Counted from the first letter of the stretch, positions 1 to 11,240 are shown. The stretch: 64,000 bases of DNA from Acipenser ruthenus (GCF_902713425.1 NC_081201.1:15348862-15412861), one strand, 5' to 3'. A program made the numbers and translations. The notes: generated by a model not told the origin, from the sequence alone.

Positions 1-637
1 GGGAGACAGCAATAGGGGGACACTTTGATTATGTCTTTACCCTTTTAAACTTTTAAAACGTTATATTAGAGATATTATTTAAAAATATACACAACTGTCT
101 CCTTTAGGTCTATATTTCACTCTCAGCCTCCATAATGAAGGTTACAGCATTTTATATATATATATATAAATTAATCCAGCACAAGAAAATCAGTAAATTG
201 GCTTGATCTCACACAGCATTCAGGAAGCAGTACAGCAGCAAAACCACCCAAGTTGTTTTTTATATTGTTCAAAAGCAGTAGCTTAGAAAATACTTTTTCT
301 AACAAACACACACAGCAACCACACCCTTCTCTCTCCTCAACGCAAAACTGACTCTCCCCTTGAAAACAGTCAGGTGTGTGTAATATAGAAATAGCCAAAT
401 GGTCTAATGAGACAATGATAATCAATTAGATAGAACCAGGCCATTGCTATAAGGACCGTTAAAAACAATTAACATGATAAATAGGAGAACAGATGCAAGG
501 ATAAATACTGATGTGTTGTGTATGGCAAACAGAATATATGAAGATTTTATAACTTTCAGCATTTACAGCAAAACCTTAAAAAAAGTTGCATTTGTAACTT
601 TAAAATGCTTAATAAGCTTTCAATTAAACATTGATAA
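1..637. other. No recognisable gene
   Basis: AT-rich sequence with a short TA run near 158-169 and only short, unconvincing open frames. I see no domain, RNA gene or repeat boundary. The last five bases of its right flank, CCTGG (638-642), are the target-site duplication of the LTR element that follows. Confidence 0.6.
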
Positions 638-642
638 CCTGG

Positions 643-1251
643 TGTGGCAAAGTGCCCCGCCCCTGTGTGCATTTGTGTGTTTTGTGTATGTATGCGTGCG
701 TATGTTAATGTTGGTGTATAGATTGGTACACGGGATATAAACAGGTCTGTGTTTCACGTGTGTTTAAAGTGTATAATTATATTTAGGCACGAGGATGGCA
801 CATCACTTCACGTGCAGATAAAATGTGTATAATGTGTGGCACGGGGTTGCACGTAATGAATTCACGTGCTGGGATTCAAGTGAGTAATTAATTAGTAATT
901 GAATCCCAGCACAACAGTATATATAGATGCACGTTTTAGTCACTTGTGGTTAGGTGTTCGGTGAGTGGAGAACGGGAGAGAGAGGAGAAAAGAAAGCAAA
1001 GCAAAGCAAAGTAATTAGTGTTTTCACTCACCGTGTTTGTCCGTTTGTCTGTTCACTGTTTAGTCTGTTTTGTTTGTCTCTTTATTTTGGCATATAGTGC
1101 CGTGTCCCGTGTTTTTGTGTTTAAAACCTTTTATTTTCTGTTTATTAAATGCTGAGCGCAATCACGCGCTCAGCTTAACCAAACTCCACATCTCTGTCGT
1201 TTGTGTTCCTGTTTCTGGTCTGACGTCACCCACTCAGCCATTCTTGTCACA
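643..1251 (+). repeat. 5' LTR of copy 1
   Basis: Direct repeat partner of 2833-3441. A TATA-like tatatataga stretch lies near 920, a possible poly(A) signal ATTAAA near 1144, and a TGACGTCA palindrome (CRE-like) near 1221. The ends are TGTGG...TCACA. Confidence 0.88.
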
Positions 1252-1351
1252 CGTGGTGTCAGAACCGGGACAACAGCGCCTCCAGGGCTCAGGCCAGAGC
1301 GGGAACCGCAGTTTTTTTTGTGGAAAAGTAAATAAAAAAAAAATAAAAAAA

Positions 1352-2800
1352 ATGGAAGGCTGGAACTGGAGAGACGGCTGCAGTGAGCTGGAGGATCTCC
1401 TCGGCAGGTTGGAGGACCAAGGTTGGTGCCTTGCCTGCGGGGTGTATGGGCACACGGTGGCTGTCTGCCCCTTCCAGGAAGAGGAGGAGGAACCAGCCCA
1501 AAGGAGGAAGGTGAGCAGAAGGAGGCAGAGAGGGGGAAAAGTGAGGAGGAAGCAGAGGGAGCCAAGGTGGTGCACCATGTGCATTGCTTATGGGCATGAG
1601 GACGAGGACTGCCCAGAGCAGGAGCCAGGAGAGGAGGAGCCCGAACGTCCTGCGCCTGAGTGGGAGGAGCCCGAACGTCCTGCGCCTGAGTGGGAGGAGC
1701 CCGAACGTCCTGCGCCTGAGTGGGAGGAGCCCGAACGTCCTGCGCCTGAGTGGGAGGAGCCCGAACGTCCACAGCCCGAGTGGGAGGAGCCCGAACGTCC
1801 ACAGCCCGAGTGGGAGGAGCCCGAACGTCCACAGCCCGAGTGGGAGGAGCCCGAACGTCCACAGCCCGAGTGGGAGGAGTCGGTGCGTCCACGGCCCAAG
1901 AGGGAGGAGTCGGTGCGTCCACGGCCCGAGAGGGAGGAGTCGGTGCGTCCACGGCCCGAGAGGGAGGAGTCGGTGCGTCCACGGCCCGAGAGGGAGGAGT
2001 CGGTGCGTCCACGGCCCGAGAGGGAGGAGTCGGTGCGTCCACGGCCCGAGAGGGAGGAGTCGGTGCGTCCTGTGTCCGGAGGGGAGGAGCTGAAGGCCCA
2101 AACCCCTATTTTTTTTTGGGAGGGACGAGGGCGTGAAGCTCAGGCTCCACAGCAGCCGCTGTTTTTGCTGCTGAAGGGAGCCCAGCGGAGACGCCCGCCA
2201 CCAGCTCTACCCCCGCTGTCGGAGGAGCCGGCAGCGCCACCAGCCCTACCCCCGCTGTCGGAGGAGCCGGCAGCGCCATCACCACCACCCGAGGGAGAGG
2301 AGCAGGAGCTGCCTCTGCCTCCACCACCGCCAGGAGCAGAGGAGCTGGAGCTGCCTCTGCCTCCACCACCGCCAGGAGCAGAGGAGCTGGAGCTGCCTCT
2401 GCCTCCGCCACCACCCGGAGCAGAGGAGCAGGAGCTGCCTCTGCTGCCCGTACCTCCGCAGGGAGTACGGTGGCCGGAGCCCCAGAAAGGGGAGCTGCCG
2501 GCCACGAAGAAGGGGGACGAGGTCTGGAGACCACTTTCCCCAGCAGCAGTTTCGCTGCAGGAGTTCTTGTGGCCGGAGCCCCACAGGAGGGAGCTGCCGG
2601 CTACGAAGAAGGGGGAGGTCGGGGGACCACCTGCCCCCGCAGCTTTTTCGCTGCAGGACGGGACCAACAGGCTGTCAGCCGTGCCACTACCGGCAGGGGT
2701 GCTGACAGCATTGCCAGCCAAGGGCCCACTGAAGCCTCCCTTCCCAGCCCGAGACTCTGTCCTGGACTGCTGGGTTTTTAAGGGGGGAGGTGGCCGTTGA
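1352..2800 (+). CDS. CCHC zinc-knuckle, Pro/Glu-repeat protein of LTR copy 1
   Basis: A 482-residue frame beginning MEGWNWRDG. I chose the ATG after the A-rich leader because the frame upstream of it is LTR and primer-site sequence. Two CX2CX4HX4C zinc knuckles are visible near the N-terminus (CLACGVYGHTVAVC and CTMCIAYGHEDEDC), the nucleic-acid-binding motif typical of Gag nucleocapsids. A tandem run of about fifteen 10-residue units (EEPERPAPEW, drifting to EESVRPRPER) is encoded by a 30-bp DNA repeat at about 1634-2070. A proline-rich tail with ELPLPPPPPGAEE repeats follows. No matrix/capsid fold, protease or RT is evident. The role is inferred as RNA binding or packaging. The same layout recurs in the copy at 47.5-51.4 kb, so it is a family trait. 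Confidence 0.75.
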   Translation: MEGWNWRDGCSELEDLLGRLEDQGWCLACGVYGHTVAVCPFQEEEEEPAQRRKVSRRRQRGGKVRRKQREPRWCTMCIAYGHEDEDCPEQEPGEEEPERPAPEWEEPERPAPEWEEPERPAPEWEEPERPAPEWEEPERPQPEWEEPERPQPEWEEPERPQPEWEEPERPQPEWEESVRPRPKREESVRPRPEREESVRPRPEREESVRPRPEREESVRPRPEREESVRPRPEREESVRPVSGGEELKAQTPIFFWEGRGREAQAPQQPLFLLLKGAQRRRPPPALPPLSEEPAAPPALPPLSEEPAAPSPPPEGEEQELPLPPPPPGAEELELPLPPPPPGAEELELPLPPPPPGAEEQELPLLPVPPQGVRWPEPQKGELPATKKGDEVWRPLSPAAVSLQEFLWPEPHRRELPATKKGEVGGPPAPAAFSLQDGTNRLSAVPLPAGVLTALPAKGPLKPPFPARDSVLDCWVFKGGGGR

Positions 2801-2832
2801 GGCCATGTGTGCTGCGCACAAGGGGGGGTATA

Positions 2833-3441
2833 TGTGGCAAAGTGCCCCGCCCCTGTGTGCATTTGTGTGTTTTGTGTATGTATGCGTGCGTATGTTAATG
2901 TTGGTGTATAGATTGGTACACGGGATATAAACAGGTCTGTGTTTCACGTGTGTTTAAAGTGTATAATTATATTTAGGCACGAGGATGGCACATCACTTCA
3001 CGTGCAGATAAAATGTGTATAATGTGTGGCACGGGGTTGCACGTAATGAATTCACGTGCTGGGATTCAAGTGAGTAATTAATTAGTAATTGAATCCCAGC
3101 ACAACAGTATATATAGATGCACGTTTTAGTCACTTGTGGTTAGGTGTTCGGTGAGTGGAGAACGGGAGAGAGAGGAGAAAAGAAAGCAAAGCAAAGCAAA
3201 GTAATTAGTGTTTTCACTCACCGTGTTTGTCCGTTTGTCTGTTCACTGTTTAGTCTGTTTTGTTAGTCTCTTTATTTTGGCATATAGTGCCGTGTCCCGT
3301 GTTTTTGTGTTTAAAACCTTTTATTTTCTGTTTATTAAATGCTGAGCGCAATCACGCGCTCAGCTTAACCAAACTCCACATCTCTGTCGTTTGTGTTCCT
3401 GTTTCTGGTCTGACGTCACCCACTCAGCCATTCTTGTCACA
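2833..3441 (+). repeat. 3' LTR of copy 1
   Basis: Near-identical to 643-1251. It is followed directly by the CCTGG target duplication at 3442-3446. Confidence 0.88.
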
Positions 3442-3683
3442 CCTGGCCATGTTTTCTGCCATCCAATTAAATATAGCAGGCGGAACATTTCTTAATGCTA
3501 ATGCTGCACTGTGTAGTGGTTCATTTTTGTTCAGGATGTCCAGGATTAGTGTGCGTCATCATTGTTGTGTGAGGGTGAGTTTCAAGAGGCATTTGACTGT
3601 GGGTGATGATAGAATAGATATAAGAACATAAGAAAGTTTAGAAACGAGAGGAGGCCATTCAGCCCATCTTGCTCGTTTGGTTG

Positions 3684-6639
3684 TTAGTAGCTTATTAATC
3701 CCAGAATCTCATCAAGCAGCTTCTTGAAGGATCCCAGGGTGTCAGCTTCAACAACATTACTGGGGAGTTGGTTCCAGACCCTCACAATTCTCTGTGTAAA
3801 AAAGTGCCTCCTATTTTCTGTTCTGAATGCCCCTTTATCTAATCTCCATTTGTGACTCCTGGTCCTTGTTTCTTTTTTCCGGTCAAAGAAGTCCCCTGGG
3901 TTGACATTGTCTATACCTTTTAGGATTTTGAATGTTTGAATCAGATCGCCACATAGTCTTCTTTGTTCAAGACTGAATAGATTCAATTCTTTTAGCCTGT
4001 CTGCATACGACATGCCTTTTAAACCCGGGATAATTCTGGTTGCTCTTCTTTGCACTCTTTCTAGAGCAGCAATATCCTTTTTGTAACGAGGTGACCAGAA
4101 CTGAACACAATATTCTAGGTGAGGTCTTACTAATGCATTGTAAAGTTTTAACATTACTTCCCTTGATTTAAATTCAACACTTCTCACAATATATCCGAGC
4201 ATCTTGTTAGCCTTTTTTATAGCTTCCCCACATTGTCTAGATGAAGACATTTCTGAGTCAACATAAACTCCTAGGTCTTTTTCATAGTTCCCTTCTTCAA
4301 TTTCACTATCTCCCATATGATATTTATAATGCACATTTTTATGCCCGCATGCAATACTTTACACTTTTCTCTATTAAATTTCATTTGCCATGTGTCTGCC
4401 CAATTCTGAATACTGTCTAGATCATTTTGAATGACCTTTGCTGCTTCAACAGTGTTTGCCACTCCTCCTATTTTTGTGTCGTCTGCAAATTTAACAAGTT
4501 TGCTTACTATACCAGAATCTAAATCATTAATGTAGATTAGGAATAGCAGAGGACCTAATACTAATCCCTGTGGTACACCACTGGTTACCTCACTCCATTT
4601 TGAGGTTTCTCCTCTAATCAGTAATTTCTGATTTCTACCTGTTAACCACTCCCTAATCCATGTGCATGCATTTCCTTGAATCCCTACTGCGTTCAGTTTG
4701 AGAATTAATCTTTTATGCGGGACTTTGTCAAAAGCTTTCTGGAAATCTAAATAGACCATGTTGTTTGCTTTGCAGTTGTCCATTTTCAATGTTGCATCCC
4801 CAAAAAAGTCAAGTAGGTTAGTTAGACACGATCTCCCTTTCCTAAAACCATGCTGGCTGTCTCCCAGGATATTGTTACCATATAGGTAATTTTCCATTTT
4901 GGATCTTATTATAGTTTCCATAAGTTTACATATAATAGAAGTCAGGCTTATTGGTCTGTAGTTATCTGGTTCGGTTTTGTCTCCCTTTTTGTGGATCGGT
5001 ATTACGTTTGCTATTTTCCAGTCTGTCGGTACAACCCCTGTCCCAAGAGACTGTTGCATGATCTTGGTTAGCGGTTTGTAAATAACTTCTTTCATTTCTT
5101 TGAGTACTATTGGGAGGATCTCATCTGGCCCAGGGGATTTGTTTATTTTAAGAGCTCCTAGTCCCTTTAACACTTCTGTCTCTGTTATGCTAAAGTTATT
5201 TCAAATTGGATAGGAACAGGTCGACATGTCGGGCATGTTGTCCGTGTCCTCCTTTGTAAAAACCTGTGAAAAGTAATCATTTAATATATTTGCTATTTTT
5301 TTTTCTTCATCTATGATTTTGCCACTTGTGTCTCTTAGACATTTAACCTCCTCTTTGAATGTTCTCTTGCTGTTATAATATTGGAAAAATATTTTGGAAT
5401 TGGTTTTAGCCCCCTTAGCAATATTGATTTCTATCTCTCTTTTGGCCTTTCTAACTTCCTTTTTGACTTGTGTTTGCAGTTGTGTTTGACTTGTGTTTGT
5501 AAAAACCTGTGAAAAGTAATCATTTAATATATTTGCTATTTTTTTTTCTTCATCTATGATTTTGCCACTTTCTAACTTCCTTTTTGACTTGTGTTTGCAG
5601 TTCCAAGTTCTCTTTCTGTGTACTTTGTTTTTGGTCCCTTTTAAACGCTCTGTAAAGTGCCTTTTTTCGCTGAATATTTTTTTTTAATTGATCTATTAAA
5701 CCATTTTGGCCATTTTGTTTTAGATTTAGATTTGTCTACTTTTGGGATATAATTGTTTTGTGCCTCTAGTACTACTTTTTTAAAAAACAGCCATCCTTTT
5801 TCTGTGGATGTTTTCTCTATTTTACTCCAATCTACTTCTGTTAGTCTCTGTTTCATACCTTCATAGTTTGCTTTTCTAAAATTGTAAACCTTAGCTTTAG
5901 TCATTACTTTTGGGGTTTTAAAAAATATTTCAAATGAGACCATGTTGTGGTCTGAGTTTGCCAATGGCTCTCTGACCTCTGTTTTAGTTATTCTGTCTTC
6001 ATTATTTGCAAAGACTAAATCAAGGCATGCCTCCCCTCTAGTCGGTGCCTTGACAAATTGCGTTAGGAAGCAGTCATTTGTCATTTCCACCATTTCAATT
6101 TCGTCCGTCGTGCCCCCCATCGGGTTTTCCCATTTTATACAGGGGAAGTTGAAATCCCCCATTAGTATGGCTTCTCCTTTTCTACACGCATTTCTAATGT
6201 CATTGTACAACAGATTATTTTGCTCAGCGTCTGAATTTGGCGGTCTATAGCATGCTCCTATTATTATGCCCTTTGAATTTGTGTCCATTATTCTGACCCA
6301 TATTGATTCTGCATTGTTTTCTTTGTCCTGATTTAACACCTGGGCTTGAAGACTATTTCTTATGTATAGCGCTACCCCTCCGCCTCTTCTGTCCTGCCTG
6401 TCTTTCCTATATAGTGTGTACCCACTAATATTATATTCGTCTCCATCACTCTCAGACAACCAAGTTTCTGTAACACCTATCACATCGTAGTTACTTGTTA
6501 GTGCAGTAGCTTCAAGTTCTAACATTTTGTTTCTGAGACTTCTAGCATTAAGATAAATACATTTAATAGTGGTCTTACCTGAGTTGTTGCCCTTGTTTTG
6601 ATGTGGTCTCCCTTCTGTTTTTTTGTTTTCTCCCCCCAT
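3684..6639 (-). pseudogene. LINE ORF2: APE endonuclease and reverse transcriptase (broken)
   Basis: The endonuclease block (about 6639-5641) shows YLNARSLRNK, VTETWL, GGGVALYIR, ACYRPPNS, MGDFNFPCIKW and NSDHNM, the APE active-site series. The RT block (about 5173-4271) shows LDFQKAFDKVPHKRL, VPQGLVLGPLLFLIYINDL and the catalytic FADDTK. The usual VPQGS is VPQGL here. The C-terminal block (4334-3684) contains the family motif LKGMSYADRLKELNLFSLE and WNQLPSNVV. The three blocks lie in different frames, and the linker between endonuclease and RT carries the 85-bp duplication, so the protein cannot be made whole. The role would be target nicking and target-primed reverse transcription. Confidence 0.87.
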
Positions 6640-6644
6640 CCTTT

Positions 6645-7535
6645 CTAGTTTAAATGCTTCTGGACCTCCTGAAGGATCCTTTCTCCGAGGAGATTGGTTC
6701 CCTTTCTGTTTAAGTGCAGTCCGTCCCACCTGTATAGATAGTCCTTGTTGTAGAATGTGCTCAAATGTTCAAGAAAGGTGAAGCCTTCCTGTGTGCACCA
6801 CGATTTCAGCCATGCATTTTGATTTTGTATTTCCCGCTGTCCATATGGTCCTTTGCAAGGCGCCGGCAGTATCCCAGAAAATACCACAGTTTTGGTCTTG
6901 TCTTTTAATTTCCTTCCTAGCTCTCTGAATTTGTTTTGCAGGGATCTTGGCCTGTCTCTTCCAATGTTGTTTGTACCGATGTGGACGACTACTACCGGGT
7001 CGTCTCCTGTTCGTTCTAGGAGCCTGTCCACATTCTCAGTGATGTGCTTGACTGAGGCTCCTGGAAGGCAGCACACTGTTGTAGTAAGGGGGTCCAAACT
7101 GCAAACTGAACTTGCTGTGTTTCTCAATATGGAGTCCCCAACAATCATGACCTTCCTTCTTTTTGCTGCCTGGCCAGCACTGTTTATAGGGTCCTGGATG
7201 TTGTTTCTTTCATTCTCTTGATGTTGGTTTTGGTCATCTAAATGTTGAAGTGGCTCAAATTTGTTGGATGTCTGGATTTCTGGTGGTTGTGTTTGACGAA
7301 GTTTCTTTTTTTCCCTGCTTCTGCCTATCTGAACCCAGCTGTTTCGACTCTCTTCCAACTCCCTGGTGGCTTTCTGTCTGCTAGGGGTGCAGACTTCCAT
7401 GAATTGTGGGTGTGTCAGCTCCTCAAGCTCCTGTTGCTGTCTCATTTCCTCCAGCTCCTTTTCTAGCAGGCTTAATTGCTGAAGCAAGTCCTGGATCGTG
7501 CGGCACTTTACACAAACTTGGTTGTGTAAGACCAT
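6645..7535 (-). CDS. LINE ORF1: coiled coil plus SGNH/GDSL esterase
   Basis: A 296-residue open frame beginning MVLHNQVCVKCRT. The N-terminal 50 residues are Leu/Glu/Gln-rich (LLQQLSLLEKELEEM) and predict a coiled coil, probably for multimerisation. The C-terminal half is an SGNH hydrolase: block I VGDSILR supplies the Ser, block III GTNNI the Asn, and DGLHLN the Asp and His of the triad. Esterase-type ORF1 proteins are known in the CR1/L2 group and act with RNA in the retrotransposition particle. All catalytic blocks are present and the frame is intact. ORF2 begins at once downstream: its first ATG is near 6639, 6 bp past the end of this gene. Confidence 0.85.
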   Translation of the reverse strand: MVLHNQVCVKCRTIQDLLQQLSLLEKELEEMRQQQELEELTHPQFMEVCTPSRQKATRELEESRNSWVQIGRSREKKKLRQTQPPEIQTSNKFEPLQHLDDQNQHQENERNNIQDPINSAGQAAKRRKVMIVGDSILRNTASSVCSLDPLTTTVCCLPGASVKHITENVDRLLERTGDDPVVVVHIGTNNIGRDRPRSLQNKFRELGRKLKDKTKTVVFSGILPAPCKGPYGQREIQNQNAWLKSWCTQEGFTFLEHLSTFYNKDYLYRWDGLHLNRKGTNLLGERILQEVQKHLN

Positions 7536-7677
7536 TTCTTTTTTTTTTAGTTTAGTGTAGCTTCTGCAGCTGTCAACCTGCTTTCAACTATGTTATACTT
7601 GTCCACTTGTACTTCTCCCACGATGTCTAGACCAGATTGAACATTTTCCAAGCATTTAGTAAAGAAAGAGCATCCAT

Positions 7678-7750
7678 TGGAAAATGCGGGTATGGATGCC
7701 GCTATTTCTCGCATGCTAAGCGAGCGCTCTACCATTTGAGCTAATTCCCC
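7678..7750 (-). tRNA. tRNA-Ala(AGC), degenerate
   Basis: A 73-nt Ala-type cloverleaf with anticodon AGC and the G3:U70 identity pair. One T-stem pair is a C/C mismatch and the B box reads CATCCATACC rather than GGTTCGANNCC. Probably a pseudogene. Confidence 0.65.
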
Positions 7751-8118
7751 ACCCTTGACAATAAATGACACGTGGCTGCCCAGAGCTAGGCGAAAATGAT
7801 TCTCTTATTTTTATTTAATGATGTTTCAGACAGTGCTTGCCGTAGGTTTCATTCTTTCTTTTTGTCCTCATTACCAGTAAAAAACTTTTGTTCTCAAGGA
7901 AGACCAGGGCCCTGTTTCAGAAAGCAGGTTTAACAAACTCTGAGTTTAAACCTGAACTCTGGGTTGACTAACTGAGTTGTCAAACTCAGAGTTTTCGGTT
8001 TCAGAACAGGTGATAACAATGAGTTCAATCAACTCTGAGTTAAGTTAACCCTGAGTAAAGCGCGTGCATGAGGAGATAAAAAGCCCTCATCAAAGGAACG
8101 CAGATAACCTGATTCGTC

Positions 8119-8352
8119 ATGGCAACAGGAGAATAAAGGGCTCGAACCTTCTACTTCTCCCCAGAGAAGATAGAAATATTAATGAATGCGTATGCAGAAT
8201 AAGAGTATATATTTAAGAAAAAAAGCAATACCGTAGCAGCAGCAAAATAACGTGAGCTGGCGTGGCAGGAAATTGCTGACCGAGTCAATGTGTGAGTATT
8301 AATTGAAAAAAAAGAAAAGTTTTATCTCGGGTGTTCCACTTATTCAACATTT

Positions 8353-8394
<42 letters not shown>

Positions 8395-9902
8395 GTGTGT
8401 GTGTGTGTGCGCGTGTTTAATATTTATGTAGGTGCAACCCAACCGGCACAAAACGTACTTGGCAGCAACTGAAGATGAAATATAAAAATATACTTCAAAC
8501 AGGTAAGGTATAACTTCATTACAAGCAATTGTTATGTTGTTTAGCCTACCCTACCTAATTAAACCGCATTCAGTGGCTACATTCAACATGTGATATATTT
8601 AAGTAGTTAGTGAAATTTTCTAAGCAAAAAAAAAAAGTAAATTTTTCAGCCATCCCAACACTGCCAGTATTTAATATTGTCTATTTGAAAGTAACACCTA
8701 AATGCCTTTATACATACAAGTCTCCAAATTTGTGCTTACTGGACATGTTCAAATTTGACCTCCATAGCTAATAGAAAAAAGGCTGAGGGCCGAAAAACAG
8801 GTGGGGGTCCACCACCACCACCACTCACAGAGGCTGAAGAGATGGCCCTCAGTCAAAACAGTGGGCGACCTATTGCTGAAGGCATCTCTGGAGGAAGCTC
8901 ATCTGACCCAACCACCCCCCAGGACACAAGGGCCTACATAAGAGGTTAGTTATTCAAATTAATGATATATGTACATTCATCCTTTTGCCAGTGTTAGCTC
9001 AGTGACGCCCACCCATCCATTTTAGACACAACTTGGCACACTGATTTTCTTGTAGTGGTACAATTCTTTGCAATTGACTGCTGTTACTCCTTCAGACATC
9101 ATAATCTATTTTAAGGTGGCCTGCACACTGTTGTAAAAACAAAATTCAAATTAGGTGGGGCACTTTTCTGGGTAAAGTTATAATTTAACTGTCTAATCTT
9201 CTTCATCTTCTACCAGTTACTGATGGTGTAATCTGTCTGGTGGAGCCTTCTGCCATAACAGACCTCTATGCAGTTGTAAGTACTCTTAATACTCCACAGA
9301 TGTTTCATAATGGGTTAAAGTAGAACACAAAAATTGTTAATTTTCATTACAGGAGGATGATGATGATGAAGACACCTTGTCAGCTGCCACAGAGAGGGAA
9401 GATACAGAGAGACCTATTGAGGTTCACACCTTAAAAGTAACATCTAACAGTTGATGATAGTGTTGTACCAAAAATAAAACTTGCACATTCTTTTTCTGTA
9501 AGAGCGAAAAAGATGCTGGAAATTACAATGAGGAAGAGGGTCCATCCACCTCCACAGCACAACTTACCTCAGTAAGATGTTGTTCAGCATTGGCCCATGA
9601 CTTACAATGAAACTAAGTAGACCTGGCACTGTGAAATTCAAAGTCATTTTTTTGTGTTCCTATAGCTCCCTGTGAAACAGCTGTACAAGGTGTACTTAAA
9701 TAAACAAATTGAAAAATGTAATTTAGAAATGGACCACATAAGGCTGCAGATGCGAAAGGCAAAACTAGAAATACAACTGCTGGAACATCAGTTAAAGGTG
9801 GGTGAGGTGCCCACAGGTGGATGATGTTACTTGTTTGAACAACATAAAAAAATATTAACTACTGTACTGCATTTGTACTTGCAGGAAATAAAGAAGACTT
9901 AA
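8119..9902 (+). pseudogene. Harbinger MYB/SANT-like protein gene (copy 1)
   Basis: Eight exons can be traced by GT/AG borders. Exon 1 (from ATG 8119 to 8291) carries a MYB/SANT trihelix (FYFSPEKIEILMNAYAE, RELAWQEIADRVN). Exon 2 (8432-8502) carries NPTGTKRTWQQLKMKYKNI. Exon 3 (from 8768 after CCATAG) reads ANRKKAEGRKTGGGPPPPPL. Later exons give an acidic stretch (EDDDDEDTLSAATERED) and a C-terminal coiled coil ending LEHQLKEIKKT. The partner is known to bind transposon ends and import the transposase into the nucleus. Exon 1 has three in-frame TAA codons (8134, 8200, 8248), present in every copy, so the protein is not made. AATAAA overlaps the end. Confidence 0.85.
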
Positions 9903-9954
9903 TAAAAAGAAAGGCATATTGTCTTTATTTGACACTGGGGAGGTGATGGGTCAG

Positions 9955-11240
9955 TCAGAAATGATGGTAGCATATTGTGTCTCTGACTGCTCTTTCATCT
10001 CGTGCGTCAGGATCATTATCAGGATCGTTCACTGGTTGAGTAGGACATTGTTCTCCTCTAATTGTGGCAATGTTGTGGAGAATCACACATGCCACAGTAA
10101 TGTCACATGCCCTTTCTGGGGTGACCCTGAGCCTACGAAGGCACTGGAACCGGGCCTTGAGCATCCCAATGGTCATCTCTACCCTGGCTCGTGTCCTGCA
10201 GTGAGCCAAGTTATAACGTTGCTGCGGGCCGGGCTCAGGATCAGAGTAAGGGGTCAGCAAATAGGGCTGGCAGGGGTACCCTCTGTCACCGAGCAGGTAA
10301 CCATCGAACTCTCCTATGATAATACGAGGATACAGTTTAAATTTTCAGTTGCAATAGGAGGAAACAAAATATTGATTATAATAGGATATAGCTATATATA
10401 TATAAACTCACCACAGGCAAATCTAGCACTCAGTGTACACTCACGAAACATTCGCGAGTCATGCACAGACCCAGGCCACTTTGCTTCCACGTTGCTGATG
10501 ATGTGGGCTGCATCACATATGATCTTCACAGTGCAGAACAGTAATTAGCTGCAGTAGCTGTATTGTGAAGTATCTTTCATTTGGAATGCTAAAGGCTACT
10601 ATTTACGCCTACCTGCACATTAATGCTGTGGAAAGACTTCCTATTCACATAATCTCCTTCATTTACTGAAGGAGCTATGATAGGAATATGAGTGCCATCT
10701 ATGCAGCCAATCACACCTGGAAACCCTAAAATATATCAAATTAACTGATTAGTGCTTCAAGTCTCAAAGCTTCATACTAAATAAATTAATTATTGCTTAG
10801 ACTGATACCTGCAATTCTGTGGAATTCTTCTTTGATGAGTCTTGTAGGTCTGTGACTTGGGAACACCACAAAAGTGTACAGTAAAACGTTTCAGTGCTAG
10901 AGTCACATTTCTGACAGCCCTACAGACGGTTGCCTTGGAAATATGCTCAGCGTCACCGATGTTATATAGAAAACTCCCGTTGGCAAAAAAACGAAGTGCA
11001 ACACAAAGAATTTGTTCCGAACTGAGAGCATGTCCACGATGTGTCATATGAACGATATGAGGGCTGAGAATATTGTTCAGATGAATGATCGATTGAGCAG
11101 AAAAATGGTAACGTAAACAGATGATCATCAGGGAATGATAAAACATCCAAGCGGGGTCTGATCACCCTCTCCCGACGGAGATTTCTGCGGAGTATCTGTG
11201 CTTCAATATCAACTGGCTCTTCAAGAAAAGGACACGCCAT
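9955..11240 (-). pseudogene. HARBI1-type DDE transposase (copy 1)
   Basis: A four-exon gene read from 11240 (MACPFLEEPVDIEAQ): exons 11240-10809, 10725-10613, 10523-10412 and 10313-9955, all with GT/AG borders. The DDE_Tnp_4 catalytic residues are visible: Asp in VIGCIDGTH, Asp in GSVHDSR and Glu in RARVEMTIG. The C-terminal GMLKARFQCLRRLRVTPERA and VILHNIATIR blocks are diagnostic of the family. Exon 1 carries a frameshift near 11110-11125, between FPDDHL and RYHFSAQS, that appears as a loss of two bases against family expectation. It is identical in all five copies. The role would be cut-and-paste excision and CAG-targeted insertion. Confidence 0.87.

Larger units (their letters stand above)
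643..3441 (+). mobile_element. Non-autonomous LTR retrotransposon (TR-GAG-like), copy 1
   Basis: Two direct repeats of 609 bp (643-1251 and 2833-3441), starting TGTGGC and ending GTCACA, bracket a 1.6-kb interior. The same 5-bp word CCTGG lies just outside both ends (638-642, 3442-3446), the hallmark of LTR-element integration. Two bases inside the 5' LTR is a tRNA-Leu-type primer site beginning TGGTGTCAGAA, and a G-rich polypurine tract (about 2820-2827) precedes the 3' LTR. The interior encodes one zinc-knuckle protein and no protease, RT, RNase H or integrase, so movement would need enzymes from a partner element. I saw one difference between the LTRs by eye, so the insertion is young. Its own open frame looks whole. 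A sister copy lies at 47,506-51,442. Confidence 0.9.
3621..7630 (-). mobile_element. CR1/L2-type LINE, near full length
   Basis: A minus-strand non-LTR retrotransposon. In its own direction it has a short 5' leader (about 7630-7536), ORF1 with a coiled coil and SGNH esterase domain, ORF2 with APE endonuclease and reverse transcriptase, and a 3' end with a short TTCTTATG-type tail at about 3621-3640. Its 5' edge abuts the tRNA-Ala repeat unit (accagattgaac from 7631), so it lies at or in the array. About 85 bp around 5266-5336 recurs at 5499-5570, a local duplication in the endonuclease-RT linker. ORF2 is not one continuous frame, so this copy is dead. A shorter relative lies at 52,321-53,150 and a scrap at about 45,959-46,012. 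Confidence 0.88.

Noticed and set aside
1170-2101. Several long minus-strand frames over LTR copy 1
   Set aside because: They overlap the plus-strand zinc-knuckle gene and consist of the reverse reading of its 30-bp repeat. No domain is seen.
8134-8250. Recoding of TAA in the MYB exon (same three TAA codons in all copies)
   Set aside because: The transposase of the same copies is also frameshifted, so shared descent from a dead parent is the simpler account.
8755-8949. A 64-residue frame read as a separate small proline-rich protein
   Set aside because: It is exon 3 of the MYB-like gene. The real exon begins after CCATAG at 8768, and the apparent start is a non-ATG codon within the intron.
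9919-10548. A 209-residue plus-strand frame (MSLFDTGEVMGQ...) repeated near-identically in five places, as if a conserved gene
   Set aside because: It is the antisense shadow of the last three transposase exons and runs across their introns. The minus strand carries the DDE domain.
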